Assembly (NCBI GenBank): GCA_032718475.1
Contig: JAUCBJ010006846.1
Coordinates: forward strand, 1-64,000
Direction of reading: 5' to 3'
Source: Nemertoderma westbladi
Taxonomy: Eukaryota > Xenacoelomorpha > Nemertodermatida > Nemertodermatidae
Length of the DNA: 64,000 nucleotides
Part shown: positions 1 to 11,908 of the stretch, piece after piece
Numbering within the stretch: position 1 is the stretch's first letter
Layout of the letters: each line of letters starts with the position of its first letter
The notes under the pieces: generated by a model
Told to the model about the DNA's origin: nothing
Database searches by the model: none
What the model saw: only the letters and a program-made list of their open reading frames with translations
Position numbers and translations under genes: made by a program

Positions 1-3000
1 TACAACCCAACCTATATAGGTTCATACAACCCAACCTATAGGTTTATACAACCCAACCTATAGGTTTATACAACCCAACCTATAGGTTTATACAACCCAA
101 CCTATAGGTTTATACAACCCAACCTATAGGTTCATACAACCCAACCTATAGGTTTATACAACCTATAGGTTCATACAACCCAATCTATAGGTTCATACAA
201 CCCAACCTATAGGTTCATACAACCCAACCTATAGGTTCATACAACCCAACCTATAGGTTCATACAACCCAACCTATAGGTTTATTTATACAACCCAATCT
301 ATAGGTTCATACAACCCAACCCATAGGTTCATACAACCCAACCTATAGGTTTATACAACCCAACCTATAGGTTCATACAACCCAACCTATAGGTTTATTT
401 ATACAACCCAACCTATAGGTTCATACAACCCAACCTATAGGTTCATACAACCCAACCTATAGGTTCATACAACCCAACCTATAGGTTTATTTATACAACC
501 CAATCTATAGGTTCATACAACCCAAGCCATAGGTTCATACAAGCCAACCTATAGGTTTATACAACCTATAGGTTCATACAACCCAATCTATAGGTTCATA
601 CAACACAACCTATAGGTTTATACAACGCAACCTATAGGTTCATACAACCCAACCTATAGGTTTATACAACCCAACATATAGGTTCATACAACCCAACATA
701 TAGGTTCATACAACCCAACCTATAGGTTTATACAACCCAACCTATAGGTTTATACAACCCAACCTATAGGTTCATACAACCCAACCTATAGGTTTATACA
801 ACCTATAGGTTCATACAACCTATAGGTTCATACAACCCAATCTATAGGTTCATACAACCCAACCTATAGGTTTATACAACGCAACCTATAGGTTCATACA
901 ACCCAACCTATAGGCTCATACAACCCTACCTATAGGTTCATACAACCCAACCTATAGGTTCATACAACCCAACCTATAGGTTTATACAACCCAACCTATA
1001 GGTTCATACAACCCAAACTATAGGTTTATACAACCCAATCTATAGGTTCATACAACCCAACCCATAGGTTCATACAACCCAACCTATAGGTTCATACAAC
1101 CCAACCTATAGGTTTATTTATACAACCCAACCTATAGGTTCATACAACCCAACCTATATAGGTTCATACAACCCAACCTATAGGTTCATACAACCCAACC
1201 TATAGGTTTATTTATACAACCCAACCTATAGGTTCATACAACTCAACCTATAGGCTCATACAACCCTACCTATAGGTTCATACAACCCTACCTATAGGTT
1301 CATACAACCCAACCTATAGGTTCATACAACCCAACCTATAGGCTCATACAACCCTACCTATAGGTTCATACAACCCAACCTATAGGTTTATTTATACAAC
1401 CCAACCTATAGGTTCATACAACCCAACCTATATAGGTTCATACAACCCAACCTATAGGTTCATACAACCCAACCTATAGGTTTATTTATACAACCCAACC
1501 TATAGGTTCATACAACCCAACCTATAGGTTCATACAACCCAACCTATATAGGTTCATACAACCCAACCTATAGGTTTATTTATACAACCCAACCTATAGG
1601 TTCATACAACCCAACCTATAGGCTCATACAACCCTACCTATAGGTTCATACAACCCAACCTATAGGTTTATTTATACAACCCAACCTATAGATTCATACA
1701 ACCCAACCTATATAGGTTCATACAACCCAACCTATAGGTTCATACAACCCAACCTATAGGTTTATTTATACAACCCAACCTATAGGTTCATACAACCCAA
1801 CCTATAGGTTCATACAACCCAACCTATATAGGTTCATACAACCCAACCTATAGGTTCATACAACCCAACCTATAGGTTCATACAACCCAACCTATAGGTT
1901 TATTTATACAACCCAACCTATAGGTTCATACAACCCAACCTATAGGCTCATACAACCCTACCTATAGGTTCATACAACCCAACCTATAGGTTTATTTATA
2001 CAACCCAACCTATAGGTTCATACAACCCAACCTATATAGGTTCATACAACCCAACCTATAGGTTCATACAACCCAACCTATAGGTTTATTTATACAACCC
2101 AACCTATAGGTTCATACAACCCAACCTATAGGTTCATACAACCCAACCTATATAGGTTCATACAACCCAACCTATAGGTTCATACAACCCAACCTATAGG
2201 TTTATTTATACAACCCAACCTATAGGTTCATACAACCCAACCTATAGGCTCATACAACCCTACCTATAGGTTCATACAACCCAACCTATAGGTTCATACA
2301 ACCCAACCTATAGGTTTATTTATACAACCCAACCTATAGGTTCATACAACCCAACCTATAGGTTCATACAACCCAACCTAAAGGTTCATACAACCCAACC
2401 TATAGGTTTATACAACCCAATCTATAGGTTCATACAACCCAACCCATAGGTTCATACAACCCAACCTATAGGTTCATACAACCCAACCTATAGGTTTATT
2501 TATACAACCCAACCTATAGGTTCATACAACTCAACCTATAGGCTCATACAACCCTACCTATAGGTTCATACAACCCTACCTATAGGTTCATACAACCCAA
2601 CCTATAGGTTCATACAACCCAACCTATAGGCTCATACAACCCTACCTATAGGTTCATACAACCCAACCTATAGGTTTATTTATACAACCCAACCTATAGG
2701 TTCATACAACCCAACCTATATAGGTTCATACAACCCAACCTATAGGTTCATACAACCCAACCTATAGGTTTATTTATACAACCCAACCTATAGGTTCATA
2801 CAACCCAACCTATAGGTTCATACAACCCAACCTATATAGGTTCATACAACCCAACCTATAGGTTTATTTATACAACCCAACCTATAGGTTCATACAACCC
2901 AACCTATAGGCTCATACAACCCTACATATAGGTTCATACAACCCAACCTATAGGTTTATTTATACAACCCAACCTATAGATTCATACAACCCAACCTATA

Positions 3001-4340
3001 TAGGTTCATACAACCCAACCTATAGGTTCATACAACCCAACCTATAGGTTTATTTATACAACCCAACCTATAGGTTCATACAACCCAACCTATAGGTTCA
3101 TACAACCCAACCTATATAGGTTCATACAACCCAACCTATAGGTTCATACAACCCAACCTATAGGTTCATACAACCCAACCTATAGGTTTATTTATACAAC
3201 CCAACCTATAGGTTCATACAACCAACCTATAGGCTCATACAACCCTACCTATAGGTTCATACAACCCAACCTATAGGTTTATTTATACAACCCAACCTAT
3301 AGGTTCATACAACCCAACCTATATAGGTTCATACAACCCAACCTATAGGTTCATACAACCCAACCTATAGGTTTATTTATACAACCCAACCTATAGGTTC
3401 ATACAACCCAACCTATAGGTTCATACAACCCAACCTATATAGGTTCATACAACCCAACCTATAGGTTCATACAACCCAACCTATAGGTTTATTTATACAA
3501 CCCAACCTATAGGTTCATACAACCCAACCTATAGGCTCATACAACCCTACCTATAGGTTCATACAACCCAACCTATAGGTTCATACAACCCAACCTATAG
3601 GTTTATTTATACAACCCAACCTATAGGTTCATACAACCCAACCTATAGGTTCATACAACCCAACCTAAAGGTTCATACAACCCAACCTATAGGTTTATAC
3701 AACCCAATCTATAGGTTCATACAACCCAACCCATAGGTTCATACAACCCAACCTATAGGTTCATACAACCCAACCTATAGGTTTATTTATACAACCCAAC
3801 CTATAGGTTCATACAACCCAACCTATATAGGTTCATACAACCCAACCTATAGGTTCATACAACCCAACCGATAGGTTCATACAACCCAACCTATAGGTTT
3901 ATTTATACAACCCAACCTATAGGTTCATACAACCCAACATATAGGTTCATACAACCCAACCTATAGGTTTATACAACCCAACCTATAGGTTCATACAACC
4001 CAACCTATAGGTTTATTTATACAACCCAACCTATAGGTTCATACAACCCATAGGTTCATACAACCCAACCTATAGGTTTATACAACCCATAGGTTCATAC
4101 AACCCAACCTATAGGTTTATACAACCCAACCTATAGGTTCATACAACCCAACCTATAGGTTCATACAACCCAACCCATAGGTTCATACAACCCAATCTAT
4201 AGGTTCATACAACCCAACCTATAGGTCCATACAACCCAACCTATAGGTTCATACAACCCAACCTATAGGTTCATACAACCCAACCTATAGGTTCATACAA
4301 CCTATAGGTTCATACAACCTATAGGTTCATACAACCTATA
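1..4340. repeat. 22-bp minisatellite array with about 1.29-kb higher-order repeats
   Basis: Head-to-tail copies of a roughly 22-bp unit begin at base 1, so the array continues off the left edge. Each unit has the core AACCTATAGGTT, a perfect 12-bp palindrome, joined by a TCATACAACCC or TTATACAACCC spacer. Recurrent variants are a TATATAGG insertion, a spacer lengthened to TTTATTTATAC, a 17-bp short unit and CCTACC/GGCTC forms. Rare variants recur at fixed distance: an ACTCAACC unit at 1241 and 2529 (1288 bp apart), CCTAAAGG at 2377 and 3664 (1287 bp), CCCATAGG at 2443 and 3730 (1287 bp). Blocks of about 1.29 kb were therefore duplicated within the array. The right edge is sharp, at the DENND6 stop codon. 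Confidence 0.97.
4012..4017 (-). terminator. candidate DENND6 polyadenylation signal inside the minisatellite
   Basis: On the minus strand the long-spacer variant of the 22-bp unit reads AATAAA. This is the nearest canonical hexamer downstream of the DENND6 stop codon at 4345-4347, about 330 bp away. The same hexamer recurs at every TTTATTTATAC variant further left. Use as a real poly(A) signal is inferred from position only. Confidence 0.4.
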
Positions 4341-4344
4341 TGTA

Positions 4345-5954
4345 TCAGCTGGTATAGAAGACAGACTGCATATCTTCGGGAAGAGTTCCTATAACTGAGT
4401 CCACCTGTAACTCCAACTGACTGATTAACTCAGGGCGAGTCTCCAACTTACTCAACCTAATCTTCTTCAACTTCTCCCGGAACTTGAGTATTAGATCGAC
4501 GACCTCGACCTCCCGCTTGCCTTCCTCCCGCACCCAGGCCTCCAGGTTGGCCTCCACGATCGCCTCCAGATGCATCTCCTGGAGTTTGTGGTTGATTTCG
4601 GCGCGACGCCGCTCCAACCAGATCCCGAAGGTCGGCGAGTCGAAGAACCTCCGGTAGAGGCCGACCCAGTCGCCGCGGACGGGGGCGGTCAGCTCGGGGC
4701 CCGTCTGGGCGACGGAACGCAGGAAGTCCGAGTGGCGGAACTCGGCGAGACGCGGGGACTGTCGGAACGGCGAGATGGAACGCTGCAACGGCATCAGGGT
4801 CGCTAGGTAGCGTTCCAACGGGATAATGAAACTGTTTGTAAGTTCGCAAAGATGTTTGCGAAGCATCGCGTTCTGCGCTTCTAGCGGCCGTTGGTTCTCC
4901 ACACCACGTTCTATCCACTGTTGCATCAACTTATTGGGCTTTAGGAAGGGTTTATAGTTGGAATAAAGCCCCGGTTTACTCCCATTCCAGCCCCCCAACT
5001 TACCCGAGAAAAGACGGTCTGATTTTTTTAATTTTATATTTTTATAGCCGATTGTTTTCTTCCCGGAATCCTCAGGATCTTCCGGGATTCGGATAACGTG
5101 CGGCCAGTGGCGGAGGGCTTTGGAGAAGAATGGGTTGGTCAGCCCGAGGATGACGGGGGGGAGTGTAGCTGGCTCGGGGAGTACGTAGTCCTTAAACTCG
5201 GGGTCGTGGATCGTGAAATAGGGGCGGAAGTCGCCGGGGTATCGGAGCGGGGCGACCATGGAGACGAGAGCGATAACGGTGGGGGAGGCGACCGAAGGGG
5301 AGGGAGCGAGCACAGCGAGGGGTTCCCCGAGGAGTACCAGCTCCCAGAGGTGGTGGACGGCGGGGAGGAGGGGGAGCAGCCAGCGGAGGAGGTGGACGTC
5401 GCCCGGGGAGGGGAGGACGTGGGGGCGGGGGAGGGACAGGGGGGCCCCCACCCGGGGGGAGCGGTCCGCCGCGGGGGACATGTGCAGTTGGATGATGCCG
5501 CCCATCAGGGGGAGTTGGTGTACGGCGGCTGAGTCCGGGGACGGCCATCCGTCGATGTCCTGCGAGATGGACTCGAGAACGGAGGGACCGAGTTCGAAGT
5601 ATCGCGGGGCGAATTCTGAGACGAGATGACCCAGCAGGGAGTAGAAGGGGAGGCTGGAGAGCAGGACTACGGATTTCTGGAAGTATCCGCGACGCATTGA
5701 GGAGTCTTTAACCTGTCGGAAGTAGACGAATCCGTAGTAGAAGGAGTCGTCCGCGAGATGGGTGGCGGTGGCGGCGAGATGTCGTACGCAGGAGGAGCGA
5801 TGCCGGGAGACCGGACAACGACGGATACGGAACACGAACTGAGTGTCGCCCATACAGCCGCTGTTGGAGTCCGGGAAGGAGAGATAGCAGACGCTGATTT
5901 TCTCTCGGTCAGTCAGCTGGGCGTGCCCCGGGTATATAGTCTCTATCGCCTGGC
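4345..5954 (-). CDS. DENND6: DENN domain-containing protein 6 (DENND6A/B-like), exon 2, with stop codon
   Basis: This exon encodes about 535 residues of a DENND6 (FAM116/AFI1-like) protein. Mammalian DENND6A is a guanine-nucleotide exchange factor for Rab14 on endosomes. Family signatures in order are FPDSNSGCMGDTQF and YVYFRQVKD-like YGFVYFRQVKD near the start, then LWELVLLGEPLAVLAPSPS, FRPYFTIHDPEFKDY, ILGLTNPFFSKALRHWPH, SFIIPLERYLATLMPLQ and GDWVGLYRRF near the end. The acceptor TTACTCACAG lies just above 5954 and restores a Gly codon (G|GC) with exon 1. Spliced length is 605 residues, close to the roughly 585-608 of the human paralogues, so the reading frame looks complete. Most of the exon is much more GC-rich than its surroundings. 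The TGA is 4 bp from the minisatellite. Orthology to DENND6A versus DENND6B is not resolved. Confidence 0.95.
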
Positions 5955-6459
5955 CTGTGAGTAATATACAATTCGAAATTAAGTACAAAAATTAGTTTAG
6001 AGATAAATATGTGAATATGCGACAGCGACATATGGACTTAGACATGTAGTCGTAATCACGTTCACGCAGTCGTAATTCTGGTCTTCAATAGAGGGGCTCT
6101 TTCCTGTTTCAGGGGCACTGAATTTTTATCAACTGCAGTATTACTGTCAACAGTTATTTATTGTTCCGGTTCACCAGTATTGGTATACAGGTGTATAAAC
6201 ACAACCTGACACCTGGCAACAGTTTCCACCAGTCCATTAGATGTAGTCTCAGACCACACACTGACAGACTCATGTTGGCTGCAGTAGCAGTACCTGTAAT
6301 AACTACTTGCGGGTATTGTTACTTTGGGGACCGTCAGACCGTCCCTTAAAACATTTATCTGCTTATATATATATTTATTTACCTTTCTTCTTTATTTATA
6401 TATATATATCTTTTTACAATTTTTTTCATTAACATTTTTTCTCAATTAGCAAAGTGATC

Positions 6460-6775
6460 GTTTATTGTTTTGGTTAGAAAAGCCCGCATCTGTAACCTGC
6501 TCCTTTCCCTCAATTGGTAAAGTGGCTGTTTATTGTTTTGGGGTTTGGTAAAGTGATCGTTTATTGTTTTGGTAAGAAAAGCCCGCCTCTGCAACCTGCT
6601 CCTTTCCCTCAATTGGTAAAGTGGCTGTTTATTGTTCTGGGGTTTGGTAAAGTGATCGTTTATTGTTTTGGTTAGAAAAGCCCGCCTCTGCAACCTGCTC
6701 CTTTACCACAATTGGTAAAGTGGCCGTTTATTGTTTTGGTTAGAAAAGCCTGCATATGTAACCTGCTCCTTTCCC
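6460..6775. repeat. 99-bp tandem repeat, about 3 copies
   Basis: The landmark GCCCGC(A/C)TCTG(T/C)AACC recurs at 6482, 6581 and 6680, exactly 99 bp apart, with a degenerate partial copy at 6748. Each unit contains two related halves, both with TGGTAAAGTG...GTTTATTGTT. The 99-bp period (33 codons) produces a meaningless open frame on the minus strand. Part of the unit (GTTTATTGTTTTGG) is shared with the dispersed repeat near 8900 and 36.74 kb. Confidence 0.9.
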
Positions 6776-6948
6776 TAAAAAAAAATGGTTGAAATTAATT
6801 TGCATGCTTTGTAGGCATATTGTTTAATACTTGTAGGCCTACCGGAATTTATATTTTATTATATTCAGATTATGCTGTTATGTATAATAAAAATATTGAT
6901 TGGGAAAACCGTGTTTATCTAAAATCTTTACAATTTTTGGGAAAATTT

Positions 6949-7182
6949 TTCCCGTATTTTTCCCGCTATTTCCCCGAGGTGACCGGGAAATTTGTGAAAA
7001 ATATCAGAGTCTTTTCATACATAGCGGTACGATGCAGTAGGCCTACGGGGTAATGAACATTCGAAAACAAATTTTGAATAGGTTCAAGATTGTGAAAAAA
7101 AATTCCCGTATTTTTTCCCGGTGTTTTCCCGAGGAAACCGGGAAATTTGAGAAAAAAATATCAGAGTCTTTTCATATATAGA
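6949..7182. repeat. Direct duplication of about 78 bp, offset 154 bp
   Basis: Segments 6949-7025 and 7103-7182 both run from TTCCCGTATTTT through CCCGAGG and ACCGGGAAATTTG to ATATCAGAGTCTTTTCATA. They differ by a handful of substitutions and small indels. This is a local duplication in the DENND6 intron with no coding signal. Confidence 0.8.
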
Positions 7183-7304
7183 CAATGTGGAGATGAATAT
7201 GAGAAAAATTTTCTAAGTGTTTTCCCACCAGACAAGTGTTTTAGACACATGCATTTTCTAGCGTTTCAGTGCCCCCCAAACCGGAAATTTCAAATAGAGG
7301 AGAG

Positions 7305-8380
7305 ACTAAAGTCAATTTTTTTTAATTAGGCAGCAGAATATTTTTGGCCCTAACTTCGAGAGTTTTGATAGTAGGGAGGTGATTTTGTACTCATTCTGTT
7401 CGGAATATAACGCTTTTATTCAAATCCATTTACAATTTTATAATTTTGTTATGTTTTCTCATCCAAAAACGTTGTGAAAAAAACTCCATTTTAAAAATTG
7501 TGTTACGACATTCGATATTTTGCACTCTAATAGAGCAATAATTGCTGGTTTCAAACATATATGGGTTTAGAAGTTTTGATTTAGCTGCCGTTAAATAAAC
7601 GAATTTCCTTTCAACAATATGGTTAGCTATGGTGGAAAGTTTCCATAGCAACAGACAAACTACAGAATTAATTGTTGATCTGCCTCTTTAAGTTGCATTC
7701 TTTTGGGATGTTTAAACGAACATACAGTAGATAGAGATACCGTACAGTTGTAAATAGTCTGTGGCTGTAAAGAATCTAAATACATATCAAAATAACGCGA
7801 TAAGAAAATGATAAGAACTTATATTTTGTAATAATATCTGTTACCTAACGTACTCATTATATAATGAATGACATCGATCAAAAGTATCTCTAACCACAAT
7901 CGTCCGTCCTGCTGCCACAAATGGAATAGGCTTCCTTGGAAATATTACAAATAAACATCTGTTATACTTATAATTATACCACGCCTTACTAAATATTAAA
8001 CGATTCGTACAGTCCTAAAATAATTACAGGAAAACAACGAATTTGATATATAATTATTGCAATGCTGCGAAATAAAAACCCTTAATATATTTTTGAAATC
8101 AGCAATTACTGATCTATCAGTCTATTACCAATTACAGCGCAAAATCTCGAATGTTGGAACTTTATTTATTATATTTATATTATATTATATTTAAAAAGTT
8201 GTATTTTTTTGACAGCGTTTTTTAATGAGAAGACATTATAAAATTGGAAGTGGATTTGAATAAAATATTTATATTCCGAACAGAATGAGCCCAAAATCAG
8301 CTCACTACGATCAAAACTCGCGAAGTTATGGCCAAGAATAAGCTGCTGCCTAATTGAAAAAATGTACTTTAATTCCAGAT
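7305..8380. repeat. Imperfect inverted repeat, arms about 190 bp, possible MITE or opposed repeat copies
   Basis: The arm at about 7305-7495 matches the reverse complement of about 8190-8380. Shared blocks include AATTAGGCAGCAG, TAACTTCG.GAGTTTTGAT, TCATTCTGTTCGGAATATA and TTATTCAAATCCA. The 690-bp interior is AT-rich and non-coding. It could be a non-autonomous element with long inverted ends or two independent insertions in opposite directions. I could not identify a target-site duplication. Confidence 0.75.
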
Positions 8381-8824
8381 GCATGAAGAAAACGTTTGGT
8401 TTGAATTAAAGGTTCCACTCCTGACTGCCTAGAGCCTAGAGACACCTAATAGACATACAGTAAATAAATGGTGAGGTCGGCGTTTATTTTTACACTAAAT
8501 TTGCAAAGGTAGGCCTAGTTCTGTATTTGATTTTAAAAACCGACCAAAGCCATTTCAATTCAATAAACCTACATTACATATCATAAGCCTACTTTTTTTA
8601 TTATATTGAATATTTTAAGAATAAAATAGTACCTTATAGTAACTTATACCTAATAGTAACTTATATTATTTTATATTATTATAACCGGTATCAGCCAATC
8701 AATGAAAGTTGTAATTATTTGATTTTAGTGTGCTTGTGCATCCGTGGATGTCGGGTCGGTGTGTTTTTCGGATAGGGGTACATTCTATGCAATCAAAATT
8801 CATCTCCCTCCAGCTGTCCAGCCC

Positions 8825-8932
8825 ACACTCAGGGGAAAATCGACGCAAACAACAGCTGATTACTCCTAAAAATAAAACTGTAACCTTTTCTATTGGCTTT
8901 CGTTCATTGTTTTAGTTAGAATAACGTCAGAA
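8825..8932 (+). repeat. Dispersed repeat C, copy 1
   Basis: This stretch (CTCAGGGGAAAATC.ACGCAA, then CAGCTGATTACTCC, AAAACTGTAACC and ATTGTTTTAG) matches the reverse complement of 36700-36830, so the family is present twice here in opposite orientations. A weaker relative of its left flank (GCAATCAAAATT, AAAATCGAC) appears around 18450-18480. No coding capacity or termini could be recognised. Confidence 0.7.
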
Positions 8933-9344
8933 CGTGCCACTGTAAGCTCGTAAGCATAAGTCAGTAAGTTGTCCTTTCCCTACCTGCCTACTGCCCTACA
9001 TTCTGACATTCAGACATTCTGAAATTGATAAGTTAACATTCTGACATTGGGACAAAATAATATTTTGCCGAGATGGAATTTGCGTCAGATTTCCCCCTCG
9101 CTTCTCCATTTTTCCAAAAAACCTAGGTGCTAAAAAACATAGTTTGCAAACTCTGAACCATTCGCGCAGGTACGGATCAACGGATGTACGGGTCCGAGTT
9201 TTGAGTTTGGCAGTGCGCACGACTTTGAACAGTTGAATCCAACATCGAACATGGGACCTACCGCCTGACCGCCTACCGGTCAGCCGGTACAGTACGGCGG
9301 TACCTAACTGTTGACTGACCGAACCATTAACTCTTTTCACTCAC

Positions 9345-9552
9345 CCAACTCGATGTCAAAGGTGATAATACAAATACAATGAACCCATCGATCAAATCGG
9401 TCCCAAGGTAGAACTGCCGCCGATCGGATTCGATACTCATCCATACTGCTCGACGTACTTCCGTTACTTGTCTGACTTGGTTTCCGCAATCTCGGTGTTC
9501 CCATTTTCTTGTTGGGGCTCGGAGACGGAGGCGAAAGTGTGTCCCCTTCCAT
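9345..9552 (-). CDS. DENND6: DENND6 exon 1, with start codon
   Basis: The exon opens at ATG 9552-9550, the first in-frame ATG after an upstream stop, with G at +4. It encodes a low-complexity Ser/Pro/Lys-rich head, then LPWDRFDRWVHCIC and IITFDIELG, the diagnostic start of the DENN region in DENND6 proteins. The donor G|GTGAGTG follows base 9345 in phase 1, and the joined codon plus exon 2 continue the family sequence (..ELG-QAIE..). The frame is also open upstream to a GTG near 9636, but no ATG lies there. The promoter should be above 9552; I see no TATA box I would defend. Confidence 0.9.
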
Positions 9553-11908
9553 TGACTGACTGACAGATATCTGTACACTGTCTGACTGTAGATCCTGTGA
9601 TCTACCCTCACAGCCTGTTGGTTGTCGGGAAATCACCGTCAGACTGTCAGAGCGTCAGGTCAGACCGTCAGTAACAGTACTGCAGTACAGCAGTAAGATG
9701 ATGGAGTCCAGTACTGCAGTAGGCCTACCAGTCTGCAGTCAGCCGGTATTGATGCTGTGATGGTGTAAGCACCAAGCTACACGCAGCCAGGCTACGCTAA
9801 ACAGTGAACAGTCAGACAGTCTCAGCGTAAAATAGAAAATGGTGAATGGTCAATTGCATCAAGAGCGGGAACTGAAACTGACCATGTGCCTGTCGGAATA
9901 TTTCCTGTCATTTGGTATATATCGAAGTTTGGGCCCATTTGATGACATATCCGATTTGCGAACTGAGTTGAAATTCGAAAAAAAAAATTCGTTGATATTG
10001 AATGGTACAGGTAGACAGGTACAAAGCATGATGAGGTTAAAATTTGATCTCAAAGACAATATATGTATAAATTGTAAAATTGAGTAGACCCCCCTTGCAA
10101 ATTTTTTCATTTTTGTTTTTCTAATTGAGAAGTACTATAAAGTACCCGGTAATAAAATAAAAGTCACAAAATTTCTAGATAAAATATCAATGCAGCATTG
10201 TGTGATAAAATTTTGTAAGTTTAAACAGTTAAATCTCCGATGGGTCAAAATGACCTCAAAGAGAGCACAAGGGTTAAGGCTGTAAGGGTTTTAGATCAGT
10301 CATAAATGCACTCAAAGGCTGAAGGCGGCCAAATGTACAGTTACAGTAGTAACACGTATAAGTTAATAATTCGGGGCATTTAAAGCAAGGTGTACAAAAT
10401 TTTACTGGGCCTCGCCTAAGTCTGTAAGTATGTAGCACACCGCACACACTTTCTCGGTATTCTGAGGAGCTGGCGAAGATTTAAATAATAATAAACAGAT
10501 AAATGTATTAAAATACTCTTTTATTAATTAGGAGCCCGCTTGACAGCGGGATACTTACTGTAAGAATCTCAGGGATACTTTCTGTAAAAATCTCAGGATA
10601 CATTACACTGACTGACATACTGACTGACATACTGACTGATAATTATCTAGGTTAAGGCACTTCCTGCCTGGCGATTTTGATGAAATTTTGCAAGTACATT
10701 GCTTTGGTGGTTCATAATCGCGTTACAAAATTTCAGATCGATTCTATGTGTGGTATTCGATATATTTAGTTTTTTTGACATTGTTTTGTCGCGAAATTAA
10801 AAGCAATGGCAAAATAACAGCTGGTGTTCATGATGAAATATGGCTTAATATGTTATACACAGTCATAGAAAAACGTGTTGGTTGCCAAGTTACATAAGCT
10901 GTTGGTTTCTAATGTATTACCCCATAAGCTGATTGCTCTCCCAGTGCTTCCTAAGGGTATATCTACAATAAGGTTACCCACTATGTTGAGGGGTGGATCA
11001 GGATAATTATTAATTTTAGTTACACAAAGCAGTGTGTTGTGTCCTATTGCAGTCGATACTCACTGTGGATTGTAAAATGTTTTGTCTGGGAAGAGATATT
11101 CCCGCTTGACGACGGGGTAATACCTATAGAAGGAAACTAAATTTGTTATTTGGCTCTATTCGTTGTTATTTATCTGGTTGTGCACCATGGGCATTTTTTA
11201 TAAATATTCGGTAATCGTATCTTATATCTTGTAAACATGCTTGATAATGAAATTATTTGCTTCATATTATATTTTTGTTAGTGGTAGCTAAGTTGCATTT
11301 TTTATTATGTGGGGCGAGCCACAAAGTCAGCTAGCCTCACGCCTTGCAGTTTAGACAATTTTAGTTTACTTACTGCTGACTGACAGTTCTTTGTAATAGT
11401 CTTGGCTAGGATTTTTCCCCCGGGCTCCTTCCAGCCAGCTTGCTGGCTTTCTAGTCTATAACATAGAAATTGAAATAAAAAGAAGAACATTACCCGCAGG
11501 AACACAGGAACACTCGGGCAAAAATTAATAATTGCATTAGAAAGAATCTTTACTGGTTGAATCATTCAATTCAGTAACGAATTTATAGGTCAGTAGGTTG
11601 GTAATAGCGCGGTACGGGTTGGTAGCTCCCTGTTGCCGGTATGTGGGTATGGCATATGGGTCGGTACAACTCTGTATTATATATGCCGATGCTTCTCTAA
11701 TACTACAGTACATGCATGTCGTTATGGCCCTGTATTGCGTATGCGTAGGCTACGCGTAGGCTACACCTACGTGGAAAAGTCAAACCCCTAATTTCAGCAT
11801 TCCGTTCGCTGCATGACCTATTTATTTAGTAGGCCTACACCTTATGATTAAAGCCAGCCCTCCCACACTTGCAGTTTGTGCAATTACACTTTTTACATGC
11901 GCATAGGC
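9553..11908. other. Non-coding spacer upstream of DENND6
   Basis: About 2.35 kb without a convincing gene. It contains short palindromes such as GTACTGCAGTAC at 9677-9688, ACTGACTGACAT repeats near 10605-10640, a small CCCGCT/AGCGGG hairpin near 10545, and probable old repeat DNA from about 10640 to 11120. At 11309 a GTGGGGCGAGCCAC motif resembles the end of the element at 17753. The DENND6 promoter probably lies at the left end. Confidence 0.6.
11309..11345 (+). repeat. Isolated terminus of the GTGGGGCGAG repeat family
   Basis: GTGGGGCGAGCCAC followed by AAGTCAGCTAGCC resembles the left end of the element at 17753 (GTGGGGCGAGACAC, GTAGTCGGCGAGCC). The first 15 bases recur inverted at 33934-33948. 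It looks like one end of a dispersed element whose other end is not evident here. Confidence 0.55.

Larger units (their letters stand above)
5955..9344 (-). other. DENND6 intron 1, filled with repeats
   Basis: The intron is bounded by donor G|GTGAGTG (minus strand, GT at 9344-9343) and acceptor TTACTCACAG. It is AT-rich and holds a 99-bp tandem repeat, a duplicated segment, a pair of inverted 190-bp arms and a dispersed-repeat copy, each listed separately. I see no other coding segment in it. Confidence 0.85.

Noticed and set aside
1-4340. Telomere repeat because of AACCCAACCTA strings
   Set aside because: The unit is 22 bp with an internal palindrome and spacer, not a TTAGG/TTAGGG-type repeat, and it abuts a gene.
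5098-5629. Gly/Glu-rich open frames on the plus strand
   Set aside because: They are antisense shadows of the GC-rich DENND6 exon 2; only the minus-strand frame matches a conserved family.
6442-6693. Repeat protein of 33-residue units on the minus strand
   Set aside because: The period is simply that of the 99-bp tandem repeat inside an intron, with no start context or conservation.
9839-10110. Small open frames on both strands near 9.9-10.1 kb as genes
   Set aside because: Under 85 codons, opposite each other, no domain, and rich in A/T runs.
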